Positions 17,314 through 26,108 of a stretch of DNA of 64,000 nt are shown piece after piece. How positions within the stretch are numbered: position 1 is the stretch's first letter; every line of letters begins with the position of its first letter. The translations under genes and the position numbers were made by a program. The stretch is from Bradyrhizobium sp. LMTR 3 (GTDB lineage Bacteria; Pseudomonadota; Alphaproteobacteria; Rhizobiales; Xanthobacteraceae). The stretch lies in NCBI RefSeq assembly GCF_001693485.1, contig NZ_MAXC01000023.1, positions 496,001-560,000 on the forward strand, in the 5' to 3' direction. Under the pieces are notes generated by a model. It was given only the letters and a program-made list of their open reading frames with translations, made no database searches and was not told the DNA's origin.

Positions 17314-17350
17314 TGGAAGCGCCGGAACTTTAAAGAAACACCTGCACAGA

Positions 17351-20300
17351 ATGGCTTTCTCTCCTTCCACGTTCGCGACTGATCGCGCGCCCGGCGCGGG
17401 CGTTACCGCTGTCCTCGGGCCGACCAATACCGGCAAGACGCATCTGGCCATCGAGCGGATGCTGGGGCATTCGTCGGGCGTGATCGGCCTGCCGCTGCGG
17501 CTTCTGGCGCGCGAGGTCTACAACAAGATCGCCGATCGCGCTGGGACTGAGGCGGTTGCGCTCGTCACCGGCGAAGAGAAGATCAAGCCGAAGAACCCGC
17601 GCTACTGGGTCTCCACCGTCGAGGCGATGCCCAGGGATCTCGACGTGTCGTTTCTCGCCGTCGACGAAATCCAGATCGCGGCCGATCTCGAGCGCGGGCA
17701 TGTCTTCACTGACCGCATCCTGCATCGTCGCGGCCGCGACGAGACGCTGCTGCTCGGTGCCGCCACCATGCGCCCGATCATCGAGCGGCTGCTGCCGGGC
17801 GCTTCCATCGTCACGCGCCCCAGGCTCTCGCAGCTCGAATTCGCCGGCGACCGCAAGATCACGCGCCAGCCGCGGCGCACCGCGATCGTCGCGTTCTCGG
17901 CCGATGAAGTCTACGCCATCGCCGAGTTGATCCGCCGCCAGCATGGCGGCGCGGCCGTCGTGCTCGGCTCGCTCTCGCCGCGTACGCGAAACGCACAAGT
18001 CGCGATGTTCCAGAACGGCGACGTCGATTATCTCGTCGCCACCGACGCCGTCGGCATGGGGCTGAACCTCGACGTCGACCACGTCGCGTTTGCCTCCGAC
18101 CGCAAGTATGACGGCTATCAGTTCCGCAGGCTCAATCCGGCCGAGTTCGCGCAGATCGCGGGCCGCGCCGGGCGCGCCACCCGCAACGGCACGTTCGGCA
18201 CCACGGGGCGCTGCGCGCCGTTCGAGCCGGAACTGGTGAACGCGCTGCAGAACCACACGTTCGACAGCGTCAAAATGCTGCAATGGCGGAATTCGAAGCT
18301 GGATTTTTCCTCGCTCGGCGCGCTGCAGGTCTCGCTGGCGCTGCCGCCGGGGCATGAGGCCTTGACCCGCGCGCCTATTGCCGAAGATTTGCGCGTGCTC
18401 GATCACGCGGCGCGCGACGGCGAGGTGAGGGAGATGGCCCACGGCGCAGCAGCCGTGGAACGGCTGTGGGACGCCTGCCAGATCCCGGATTACCGCAAGA
18501 TCGCGCCCGCTGCCCACGCCGAGCTCGTGACCACGCTTTATGCATTCCTGATGAAGAAAGGTCGGATACCCGACGCATGGTTCGCCGCCCAGGTCGACCA
18601 GGCCGACCGCGTTACCGGCGATATCGACACGCTGTCGGGCCGGATCGCGCAAATCCGCACCTGGACCTTCGTCGCCAACCGGCCGGACTGGCTGTCCGAC
18701 CCCGACCACTGGCAGGGGATCACCCGTGAGGTGGAAAATAAATTATCCGATGCGCTGCATGAACGGCTTACGGAGCGTTTCGTTGACCGGCGGACCAGTG
18801 TATTGATGCGCCGCCTGCGGGAGAACTCAGTTTTGAATACGGAAATTGGCAAGACCGGCGAAGTGATTGTGGAAGGCCACGCGATCGGCCGGCTCGATGG
18901 ATTTACCTTTGCACCCGATGCGGCGGAAGCCGGCTCGGACGCGAAAGCATTGCAGGCCGCCGCCCAGCAGGTGCTGGCGAGCGAGATCAACGCGCGTGCG
19001 GAAAAGCTTTCGGCCGCGCCGGACGACCAATTCGTGCTGACCTCCGACGGCACCATCCGCTGGACCGGCGATGCGGTGGCAAAACTCGTCGCGGCTGACG
19101 ATGCGCTGCATCCCCGCATCCGCATCATTTCCGATGAGCGGCTCTCCGGCGCGCCGCGCGAGGCCGTGCAAACGCGGCTCGATCTGTGGCTGAAGACGCA
19201 TATCGAAAAGCTGTTGGGGCCGCTGTTCGGGCTGTCGAAGGCCGAGGACATCACCGGCATTGCGCGCGGCATCGCGTTTCAGCTCGTCGAAGCGCTCGGC
19301 GTGCTGGAGCGTTCGAAGATCGCGAGCGAGATGAAGGATCTCGACCAGGCCTCGCGCGCGACGCTGCGAAAGTACGGCGTGCGGTTCGGCGCCTATCACA
19401 TCTATTTCCCAGGGCTCTTGAAGCCCGCCGCACGTGCGCTGGCTTCGCTGCTCTGGGCCGAGAAGCAGGACAATGTCGACATGTCTGCACTCTCGGGTGC
19501 ACAGCATCTGGCGAGCTCGGGGCGCACCTCGTTCCCGGTCGACAAGGCGTTGCCGCGCGATGCCTATCGCGTGCTCGGCTACCGCCAGTGCGGCGAGCGC
19601 GCGGTGCGCGTCGACATCCTGGAGCGTCTCGCCGATCTCATTCGTCCCGCTTTGGCGTGGCGCGAGACGTCGCCGGGCGAAAAGCCCGCCGGTGCGTTCG
19701 ACGGCCGAGGCTTCGTGGTGACGCAGGCGATGACCTCGCTGACGGGATCGGCCGGCGAAGATTTCGCCTCGATCCTGCGCGCGCTCGGCTACCGCATGGA
19801 TCGCCGCCCGCCGTTGCCGCCGAAGCCGGCGCCCGAGGCCGTCGTCGAGACGGTCTCCACTGAGACGCCGCCGGTCGAGGCGAGCGCCGAGACGACCGCG
19901 GATGCGCCGGCGGAAGAAGTCGCGGCCGAAGTGCCTGTCAGCGACGAGCCCGCGCCGTCATCGGCCTCGCTGTTGCCGGAGGTGACCCCGGTGACCGCCG
20001 AAGAACCCGCTGCTGCGGTGGAGGCTGCGCCCGCCGAGACCACCCCCGCGGAAGCCGCGATCGCGGATGCGCCCCCGGAACAGGAGGCGCCGGAAGCGGT
20101 CAGCGCCGCGGAAGCGGCGGCCGAACCCGAAACCGCGAGCGAAGCGCCTGCCGAAGCAGCCGAAGCGCCTGCAGAAGCCGCTCCCGTCGAAGCTCCGGCG
20201 GCCGAAGCCAAAGCCGAGACACCGGCTGAGCCTGCACTCGTCGAAGTCTGGCGGCCCGGCGGCCGTTCCGACGAGCGCCGTCCGCATCACGACCGCAGCC

Positions 20301-20782
20301 GCCAGCGCCATCGCGCGGGCGAAGGTGCGCAAGCGGCAAGCAGCGAAGGAGGCGAGGGGGCGCAGCGCGAGCAGCGCCATCGCCGTGGCCGTCGCCACGA
20401 GTTCAGAAAGCCGCGCGAGGGCGCACCGGCCGATGCTACGGCAGCGCCGGCCGCAGCAGAAGGCGCGCCCGCGGCAGAAGCGCGTCAGGACCGTCCGCCG
20501 CGCGAGCGTTTCGAGGGCAAGGGCCGCGACCGCGAGGAGCGCCGCGACAAATTCGATCGCAACAAGGGCGAGCGCAAGGGTGGCCGCGACAAGGGCGAGC
20601 GCGGCGGCCGTGATTTCGGCGGACGCGACAAAGGCGGCCGCGACAAGCGCGACTCTGGCCCTTCGCATCGTCAATGGGCGACGAGCGCGAGCCCGCGCGA
20701 TCGCGACCGGCCGATCGATCCGAATTCACCGTTCGCAAAACTGGCGGCGCTGAAGGAACAGCTCGCCGGCCGTAAGGAATGA
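17351..20782 (+). CDS. Suv3-like ATP-dependent RNA helicase with long disordered tail
   Basis: A 1143-residue superfamily 2 helicase resembling mitochondrial Suv3, the RNA-degradosome helicase. Motif I GPTNTGKTH (23-31), motif II VDEIQIA with Asp105-Glu106, then the VATDAVGMGLNLD and QIAGRAGRATRNG helicase motifs and Suv3-type C-terminal segments up to about 815. Residues about 818-960 are an Ala/Glu/Pro low-complexity region; about 965-1115 form a basic Arg/Gly/Asp-rich tail with repeated GGRDKGER-like units, a probable RNA-binding arm. ATG 17351 gives the standard N-terminus; the upstream open frame crosses a repeat. The S4-domain gene starts 14 bp after the stop, implying a shared RNA-related operon. 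Confidence 0.9.
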   Translation: MAFSPSTFATDRAPGAGVTAVLGPTNTGKTHLAIERMLGHSSGVIGLPLRLLAREVYNKIADRAGTEAVALVTGEEKIKPKNPRYWVSTVEAMPRDLDVSFLAVDEIQIAADLERGHVFTDRILHRRGRDETLLLGAATMRPIIERLLPGASIVTRPRLSQLEFAGDRKITRQPRRTAIVAFSADEVYAIAELIRRQHGGAAVVLGSLSPRTRNAQVAMFQNGDVDYLVATDAVGMGLNLDVDHVAFASDRKYDGYQFRRLNPAEFAQIAGRAGRATRNGTFGTTGRCAPFEPELVNALQNHTFDSVKMLQWRNSKLDFSSLGALQVSLALPPGHEALTRAPIAEDLRVLDHAARDGEVREMAHGAAAVERLWDACQIPDYRKIAPAAHAELVTTLYAFLMKKGRIPDAWFAAQVDQADRVTGDIDTLSGRIAQIRTWTFVANRPDWLSDPDHWQGITREVENKLSDALHERLTERFVDRRTSVLMRRLRENSVLNTEIGKTGEVIVEGHAIGRLDGFTFAPDAAEAGSDAKALQAAAQQVLASEINARAEKLSAAPDDQFVLTSDGTIRWTGDAVAKLVAADDALHPRIRIISDERLSGAPREAVQTRLDLWLKTHIEKLLGPLFGLSKAEDITGIARGIAFQLVEALGVLERSKIASEMKDLDQASRATLRKYGVRFGAYHIYFPGLLKPAARALASLLWAEKQDNVDMSALSGAQHLASSGRTSFPVDKALPRDAYRVLGYRQCGERAVRVDILERLADLIRPALAWRETSPGEKPAGAFDGRGFVVTQAMTSLTGSAGEDFASILRALGYRMDRRPPLPPKPAPEAVVETVSTETPPVEASAETTADAPAEEVAAEVPVSDEPAPSSASLLPEVTPVTAEEPAAAVEAAPAETTPAEAAIADAPPEQEAPEAVSAAEAAAEPETASEAPAEAAEAPAEAAPVEAPAAEAKAETPAEPALVEVWRPGGRSDERRPHHDRSRQRHRAGEGAQAASSEGGEGAQREQRHRRGRRHEFRKPREGAPADATAAPAAAEGAPAAEARQDRPPRERFEGKGRDREERRDKFDRNKGERKGGRDKGERGGRDFGGRDKGGRDKRDSGPSHRQWATSASPRDRDRPIDPNSPFAKLAALKEQLAGRKE

Positions 20783-20796
20783 TCAAGAGAAACTGA

Positions 20797-21066
20797 TTGG
20801 AGCGGCAGCGTCTCGACAAATGGCTGTGGCATGCGCGGGTGGTGAAGGCCCGCACCTCGGCTGCCGCCCTCGTCGAGGCCGGTCACGTCCGCATCAACGG
20901 CGTGCGTGAAATGGCGCCGGGACATTCGGTGAAAGTCGGCGACGTCTTGACGATCGGGCTCGACCGCACCGTGCGCATCCTGAAAGTGGTGGGATTTTCC
21001 GAGCGGCGCGGCGACGCTGCAGCGGCGCGCGTGCTCTACGATGATTTGCAGAACGACAAACAATAA
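20797..21066 (+). CDS. S4-domain RNA-binding protein, Hsp15-like
   Basis: An 89-residue protein whose N-terminal S4 domain (RLDKWLWHARVVKARTSA, GHVRINGVREMAPGHSVKVGD) matches the Hsp15/HslR family, which binds stalled 50S subunits carrying peptidyl-tRNA. The start appears to be TTG 20797; no ATG or GTG is available in frame before it. It is tightly linked to the Suv3-like helicase, with ferredoxin next. It lacks the long basic C-terminus of enteric Hsp15, so the exact function is inferred from the fold. Confidence 0.88.
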   Translation: MERQRLDKWLWHARVVKARTSAAALVEAGHVRINGVREMAPGHSVKVGDVLTIGLDRTVRILKVVGFSERRGDAAAARVLYDDLQNDKQ

Positions 21067-21190
21067 CTATCTGGAAAGGGCACGCAGGGACGCCTGAAAA
21101 ACGGCCGCTAAGGGCCCGCTGCTTCCCTTGCGGCAGCGCACCGCATGCGCTACGCAAACCCCGGAAAACTGATCCGTTTCGGAGCGTTGG

Positions 21191-21529
21191 ATGACTTACG
21201 TCGTCACTGAAGCCTGCATCAAGTGCAAATATACCGACTGCGTTGAGGTCTGCCCCGTCGACTGCTTCTACGAGGGCGAGAACATGCTGGTCATCCATCC
21301 CGACGAATGCATCGACTGTGGCGTCTGCGAACCCGAATGTCCTGCTGATGCCATCAAGCCCGACACCGAGCCGGGCCTTGAGAAGTGGCTCGAGGTCAAC
21401 ACCGAGTACGCCAAGAGCTGGCCGAACATCACCCAGAAGAAGGACGCCCCGCCGGACGCGAAAGAATTCGAAGGTGTCGAGGGCAAGTTCGAGAAATATT
21501 TTTCCAAGGAACCCGGTAGCGGCGATTAA
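21191..21529 (+). CDS. fdxA: 7Fe ferredoxin FdxA
   Basis: A 112-residue electron carrier with one 3Fe-4S and one 4Fe-4S cluster. The cysteines are C9IKC12KYTDC17VEVC21P and then CIDCGVCEPECP, exactly the pattern of Azotobacter-type FdI/FdxA, followed by the C-terminal extension LEKWLEVNTEYAKSWPNIT. ATG 21191 is preceded by GGAGCG at a fitting distance. It lies 124 bp after the S4-domain gene and upstream of carD, a gene order common in alphaproteobacteria. Confidence 0.95.
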   Translation: MTYVVTEACIKCKYTDCVEVCPVDCFYEGENMLVIHPDECIDCGVCEPECPADAIKPDTEPGLEKWLEVNTEYAKSWPNITQKKDAPPDAKEFEGVEGKFEKYFSKEPGSGD

Positions 21530-21667
21530 GCCTGTGGATAAGTTTGGGGACTCTTTGAGCCTGATTTTGGCCCCAATCTGAACCGAACGCGGTGAGCGGA
21601 TTTAACCCTGTTAGCGGTCTTATGACGGAAACCGCCCCGTAAGGGCCCGGAACCCGGCGTAAATCAT

Positions 21668-21703
21668 TGATTTTTGCGGAAAATGTGCTATATTGGGCAC
21701 ATT
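21668..21703 (+). promoter_or_regulatory. carD promoter with palindrome over the -10 box
   Basis: TTGATT (21668-21673), 16-bp spacer, TATATT (21690-21695). The -10 sits inside a perfect inverted repeat ATGTGC-N8-GCACAT (21684-21703). A repressor bound there would block polymerase; no candidate regulator is adjacent. Confidence 0.65.
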
Positions 21704-21792
21704 CTAAGCCGATCCCGGCCATGCGTATCCTGTGGCCCCGGTGGGTTTCGTAAAAACATCGAACAGGGGCGTGGCAGTTCCGCGCGCAGGCT

Positions 21793-22731
21793 GTGTCACA
21801 GAAAACGCGTAAAAAGAGTGCTTCCAAGACGACGAAAAAAGCCGCTCCGGCCAGCCGCAGCGCAACCAAAGGCCGTGCCAAGGCGCCCATGAAGGACGCC
21901 AAGAAGGTTTCGGCCACAAAGTCCTCAAAGAACAAAAGAAGCGCAATGCCAGAAAAGACTGCCAAGACCGCCGCGAAAGCGACGGGTTCGAAGACCACTG
22001 CGTCGAAAGTTGCCGCCAAGCATCCCGTCAAGGCCCCTGTGAAGGCTGCTCCTCCGAAAGCCGCCGCGCCGAAGGCTGCTGCCAAGCCGGTCGCCGCCGC
22101 GCCGCGCGCCGAGGAGCCGAAGAAGGTCGTGACCCAGCGTCAGGGCTTCAAGGCCAATGAATTCGTGGTCTATCCGGCTCACGGCGTCGGCCAGATCCTG
22201 GCCATCGAGGAACAGGAGATCGCGGGCGCCAAGCTCGAGCTGTTCGTGATCAATTTCATGAAGGACAAGATGACGCTCCGCGTGCCGACCGCCAAGGTCG
22301 CCAATGTCGGCATGCGCAAGCTGTCCGAGCCGGCGCTGGTCAAGAAGGCCCTCGAAACCCTGAAAGGCCGTGCGCGCGTAAAACGCACGATGTGGTCGCG
22401 CCGGGCGCAGGAGTACGAAGCGAAGATCAATTCGGGCGACATCGTCGCGATCGCCGAAGTGGTCCGCGACCTCTATCGCTCGGAATCGCAGCCCGAGCAG
22501 TCCTACTCCGAACGCCAGCTCTACGAAGCGGCGCTCGATCGGCTGTCGCGCGAAATCGCTGTCGTGCAGCATTCGACCGAGACCGAAGCGGTCAAGGAAA
22601 TCGAGAGCCAGCTCGCCAAGAGCCCGCGCCGCGGCGCCAAGGCCGAAGCCACCGAAGCTGACGCTGAGGCCGACGAGGCGGATGTCGACGCCGACGGCGA
22701 CGACACGGCCGTGGCGGATGAAGCTGCCTGA
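21793..22731 (+). CDS. carD: CarD family transcriptional regulator (CdnL-like)
   Basis: RNA-polymerase-binding regulator that stabilises open complexes at rRNA and other promoters. The CarD domain starts near residue 117: GFKANEFVVYPAHGVGQILA, the Tudor-like RNAP-interacting part, then DKMTLRVPTAKV and the helical DNA-binding part WSRRAQEYEAKINSGD through RQLYEAALDRLSREIA. An unusual Lys/Ala/Pro-rich tail of about 115 residues precedes it and an acidic tail follows. The GTG at 21793 gives 312 residues; ATG 21889 or 21946 would shorten the basic tail and are equally possible. Own promoter and terminator are visible. Confidence 0.9.
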   Translation: MSQKTRKKSASKTTKKAAPASRSATKGRAKAPMKDAKKVSATKSSKNKRSAMPEKTAKTAAKATGSKTTASKVAAKHPVKAPVKAAPPKAAAPKAAAKPVAAAPRAEEPKKVVTQRQGFKANEFVVYPAHGVGQILAIEEQEIAGAKLELFVINFMKDKMTLRVPTAKVANVGMRKLSEPALVKKALETLKGRARVKRTMWSRRAQEYEAKINSGDIVAIAEVVRDLYRSESQPEQSYSERQLYEAALDRLSREIAVVQHSTETEAVKEIESQLAKSPRRGAKAEATEADAEADEADVDADGDDTAVADEAA

Positions 22732-22752
22732 AAGAATCCCAAGGATTGAACG

Positions 22753-22785
22753 AAAAGCCCGGTCGAGAGACCGGGCTTTTTGTTT
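22753..22785 (+). terminator. Rho-independent terminator of carD
   Basis: AAAAGCCCGGTC-GAGA-GACCGGGCTTTTT: an 8-bp G+C stem extended by A/T pairs and a T run, starting 22 bp after the carD stop. Confidence 0.95.
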
Positions 22786-22812
22786 GGGGTGAGTTCTCCA
22801 CGCGTCGCGCGT

Positions 22813-22995
22813 CCCCTTCTCCCCTTGCGGGAAGGTGGCATAGGCGGCCGTCGGCCGCCGTTCTTAGAAAGAACGCCGATGCTTTGCATCGGCTACGGAC
22901 GCTTAGCGGCAGCGAGACGGATGAGGGGTCTGCCTCCGCGGAGAGAACCCCTCATCCGGCGCTTCGCGCCACCTTCTCCCACAAGGGAGAAGGAA
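22813..22995. repeat. Dispersed inverted repeat, family A (with extra core)
   Basis: CCCCTTCTCCCCTTGCGGGA at the left end and CCACCTTCTCCCACAAGGGA at the right end enclose a longer core than other copies, including CGGCCGTCGGCCGCCG and AGCGGCAGCGAGACGGATGA. The 390-bp gap between carD and the next gene is otherwise empty. Confidence 0.82.
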
Positions 22996-23121
22996 GAAGC
23001 GGCAGGATTGGACAGCATTTGCAACCACTTACGCGGAAAGTGGCCCAATTTTCGACTTTTTGTGACCAGAATCGGGGAAGAACCTCCCGCCCACATCCAG
23101 ATCTACCGCAAGGGGGATTCG

Positions 23122-23493
23122 ATGAAAGGGCAGGTTCAGTCAGTCTTTCTCGCCATCGTCATGGCAGCTTTCTTGGCCGCGCTGCTTCCGATCAGCGCGC
23201 CGGCCGCGCAGGTCAGGGAATGCAGCGCCGCGATGCCGTCCCATCAGTCGGGGCATTGGTCCTGGCGCCTGATCGACGGGCGCAAATGCTGGTACGCCGG
23301 CAAGACCGTGATTTCGAAATCGTTGTTGCGGTGGCCGGCCGCGGCGCCGGCACCCGCGCAAGCGAAGGCGGAGGCCGAGCCGGTAAGCATCGTTACAGAG
23401 AAGCGCAGCGAGCCCATGGATGCGCAGGCGCGGATGTTCGACGATGATAATAGCTTTGAGTCGCGGTGGCGTTCGCGTGTGACTATCGAGTAG
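23122..23493 (+). CDS. Small exported protein, unknown function
   Basis: A 123-residue protein with a clear signal peptide (MKGQVQSVFLAIVMAAFLAA ... ISAPAAQ, cleavage about residue 30). The mature part has HWSWRLIDGRKCWYAGKT, a Trp/Cys motif seen in many small secreted rhizobial proteins, with one Cys before it (VRECSAAMP) that could form a disulphide. The rest is Ala/Glu-rich. ATG 23122 follows AAGGGGG. No function is known for the family. Confidence 0.72.
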   Translation: MKGQVQSVFLAIVMAAFLAALLPISAPAAQVRECSAAMPSHQSGHWSWRLIDGRKCWYAGKTVISKSLLRWPAAAPAPAQAKAEAEPVSIVTEKRSEPMDAQARMFDDDNSFESRWRSRVTIE

Positions 23494-23523
23494 GTACGGC
23501 CAAGCGAGCTTGATGTTCGCTTC

Positions 23524-23547
23524 CCTTCTCCCAGAAGGGGAGAAGGA
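23524..23547. repeat. Half unit of repeat family A
   Basis: CCTTCTCCC-AGAAG-GGGAGAAGG, a single hairpin without the partner arm, 30 bp after the small secreted protein gene. Confidence 0.7.
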
Positions 23548-23643
23548 GGGCAGCGTCACTTCATGATATGCGGCTCAAGATCCCGGGTTCGCTTCGCGCC
23601 CTCAGATGCGCGATTGCGCATCGGAGATGACGCGCTTCGCGCC

Positions 23644-25140
23644 TCAATCCACCACGATCTTCACGCGATCGCGCGGCTTGACCTGGGCGTGCTGGTCGAG
23701 GCCGTTGAGGATGCGGAAGCGCTCGGTGGGGCGGTCGACGCCGGTCATTCGGTGGGACAGCGATTCCACGGTGTCGCCGGGCTGCACGGTGATGACCTTG
23801 ATGCGCAAGGGGCGCGCGGCCTGGATTTCTTCCAGCGTCAGACGGCGGAACGAGTTGACGGTCTCGCGCGCATTGCGCTCGCTTTCGGTGTTGCGCTGCT
23901 TGGCGGCGAAGATGAATCGGTAGACGTCGCTGCCGTAGCGCAGCGCAAAGACCTTGAACTGCCACTGATCGCCATTCGCCGAGGCCGACGCCACCGGGAA
24001 ACCGTTGATCATGAGGTCTTCGGTCGAGCCCTTGTCGACACCTTCCATCCAGCCGGAATTGAGGTAATCGGCGAGCGACTGTTCGGCCGGCACGCGCACC
24101 ACGTCGAAGCGCATCGCCTGCGTGCCGCCCTCGCGCACCCCGATCACGGCCTGCGCAGTGTTGTCGAGCGTGAACGTCTCGGGCGCCTGGAAGGTGAAGC
24201 CGAGTTTCGGATGCAGGAAGCGGCGCCCGCGTACAAAGCCCTCGCTGGGGTCCTCGCCATAGACGATGTTGTCGATGGCGGCGAGATAGGTCTCGCGGTC
24301 GCGCTCGCCGCTCTGCGGCGAGGTGTATTGCCGCGCGCTGGCCTGCGCGTTCTGCACGCGCTCGGGCGTTGCCGGATGCGAGGACAAAAAGTCCTGCGCA
24401 CGCGGATCGAGCGAGGTCTTGCCGGCCTTCAGCGCCGCATTGCGTTCCATCGCGGCGAGGAAGCGCGCCGCGCCATAGGGATCGAAACGGGCACGGGCCG
24501 AAATGCCTACGCCGATGCCATCGGCCTCGAATTCCTGCTGCCGCGAGAAGCTCGCCATCGTCAGCTTGGTCTTCGCCAGCGCCAGCGCGGTCAGATCCGG
24601 ATCGTTGCTCATGTCGGTGACGACGCGCGTCACCACCGCCGCCTGCCGCGCCTGGTCTTCCCGGATCGAGGCGTGTTTTGCGATGACATGTGCCATCTCG
24701 TGGCTCAGCACCGAGGACAGTTCCGATGTGTCGCTGGCGAGCGCCACCAGCCCGCGCGTCACATAGAGCTGGCCGGTCGGCAGCGCGAAGGCGTTGACCG
24801 CGCCGGAATTGAGGATGGTCACCCGGTACGCCTGGTCCGGACGGTCGGACGCCGCCACCAGCCGGTCGACCGTCTTGCCGATCAGGGTTGCGAGCTTTGG
24901 ATCGTCATAGGCGCCGCCATAGGAGGCCAGAATGCGCTCGTGCTCGCGCTCGCTCGCCGGTGTCTGCGCGACGGTGCGGCTCGGCTTCGGCGCGGCCACC
25001 GTCGGTGCGGCCGTCTCGATCTTCCCGAGATTTCCACAGGAAGAGAGCGTGAGCGCAGCGCACAACAGCGCCGGCGCGGCCAGAAGGCGGCGGCCCGTAT
25101 TTCCTTCGCCCCGTTGTGCACGATGCGTCAAATCAGCCAC
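23644..25140 (-). CDS. M48 family metallopeptidase, predicted lipoprotein
   Basis: An approximately 498-residue periplasmic zinc protease of the BepA/YfgC-like M48 group, which handles outer-membrane protein quality control in other bacteria. A lipobox LTLSSCG follows a hydrophobic signal; the active site HEMAH is near residue 145, with the third ligand in QEFEADGIGV. The middle contains DIVYGEDPSEGFVRGRRFLH and the C-terminus resembles a LysM module (VQPGDTVESLSHRM). The start is uncertain: GTG 25140 is used, TTG 25131 is also possible, and neither has a good ribosome site. The SNase-fold gene lies 93 bp upstream on the same strand. Confidence 0.87.
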   Translation of the reverse strand: MADLTHRAQRGEGNTGRRLLAAPALLCAALTLSSCGNLGKIETAAPTVAAPKPSRTVAQTPASEREHERILASYGGAYDDPKLATLIGKTVDRLVAASDRPDQAYRVTILNSGAVNAFALPTGQLYVTRGLVALASDTSELSSVLSHEMAHVIAKHASIREDQARQAAVVTRVVTDMSNDPDLTALALAKTKLTMASFSRQQEFEADGIGVGISARARFDPYGAARFLAAMERNAALKAGKTSLDPRAQDFLSSHPATPERVQNAQASARQYTSPQSGERDRETYLAAIDNIVYGEDPSEGFVRGRRFLHPKLGFTFQAPETFTLDNTAQAVIGVREGGTQAMRFDVVRVPAEQSLADYLNSGWMEGVDKGSTEDLMINGFPVASASANGDQWQFKVFALRYGSDVYRFIFAAKQRNTESERNARETVNSFRRLTLEEIQAARPLRIKVITVQPGDTVESLSHRMTGVDRPTERFRILNGLDQHAQVKPRDRVKIVVD

Positions 25141-25233
25141 TAAGATCACGATCCGACCGGGATCCTTGATCTCATCCCCTCTTCTTTGCGCGTGATCCAG
25201 GCGAAGACCGATGCCCAGCCTTCGAATCAAGCG

Positions 25234-26025
25234 CTATTTCCCGCCCAGCACCTCGATCTGCCCCACCCGAAGCAACTCAATTCGTGGTCCTCCCCGCGAC
25301 GAGACGACGCCGCGGACACGAATCCGTCGATTTTCGAGCGACTTAGGTCCAAGGCCGGCGCTCTCGAACGCCGGTATGATGCGCCTTGAAATAGTCGCAG
25401 CAAAGTCCTCTGTCCAGTTCCGCCCGAAATTCAGGTAGGTCACTGCCCCTGCCTGCCGAACGGACAACACTCTGCCCTCGACCACCATAAAGTGCCCAAT
25501 CGCGGCCAGAATATCGCCCGGACTTTCCGCGTTTTTTATGGCCGTGGTTTCAGCCCAGATGCCCAATTTGGCATTTCTCGCCACGCCCTCGGCGACGGAT
25601 AGCGCTGCAGCGCAATTTTTGTCGGCTATATCGCTCGAAGCCAGCGCCTCGCCGCGGCGCAGCAGCTCGCTTTGCACCGATTGTTCCGAGCCGGCCACGA
25701 ACACAATTGCCGACTGCCGGCCGTAGCGATCCGGCGTGTCGTCCTCGCCATGCAGGGTCACGTCGCGGCCGGTGATGATGGCGGACAATGCGGCCCTGTC
25801 GCTGGCCGGGTCGGTTCCCGCGCGCTCGATGCCGGCGAGGCGGATTTCCCGGCCGTCCTCGAGGCGAAAGCCGCGCGCATCGACCACGGCAGCGACGCGC
25901 CCTTCGCCCTGCCGCTCAGCTAAGCAATCGGCGGCATCGGCCTGTCCGGCGATGGACGCCGGCGCGAGAAACAATGCGGCGGATGCCGCAAGCGCAGCTC
26001 TGTAACGCAATGCCGGACCGGTCAT
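25234..26025 (-). CDS. Exported SNase-fold (thermonuclease-like) protein
   Basis: A 263-residue protein with a signal peptide (to about residue 31) and a staphylococcal-nuclease-like domain (about 40-155). The family core is present, IRLAGIER and DRYGRQ, but where nucleases have D-x-P-E after the RL segment this protein reads ERAG, so the calcium-binding Asp is replaced by Glu and the catalytic Glu by Gly. Nuclease activity is therefore doubtful. The C-terminal half, with VVEGRVLSVRQAGAVTYLNF, resembles an OB-type fold. ATG 26025 begins the signal peptide. It precedes the M48 protease gene, probably in one operon. Confidence 0.78.
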   Translation of the reverse strand: MTGPALRYRAALAASAALFLAPASIAGQADAADCLAERQGEGRVAAVVDARGFRLEDGREIRLAGIERAGTDPASDRAALSAIITGRDVTLHGEDDTPDRYGRQSAIVFVAGSEQSVQSELLRRGEALASSDIADKNCAAALSVAEGVARNAKLGIWAETTAIKNAESPGDILAAIGHFMVVEGRVLSVRQAGAVTYLNFGRNWTEDFAATISRRIIPAFESAGLGPKSLENRRIRVRGVVSSRGGPRIELLRVGQIEVLGGK

Positions 26026-26108
26026 AACGCTGCTCTCTGTCCCGCTCGTTCCTGTATGCTCGATCAATGACAGCAATACTACCTGAGATTGCCACGCAGG
26101 GGGAGACA

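Larger units (their letters stand above)
16668..17350. other. 683-bp intergenic region filled with repeats
   Basis: It contains a small hairpin near 16683-16708 (CCCCGCTCTTCGCGGGG), a family A variant (16760-16864) and a family B copy (17193-17313). The stretch 16865-17190 between them has no convincing coding frame or RNA gene. The promoter of the helicase gene must lie near the right edge but I cannot point to it. Confidence 0.6.
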
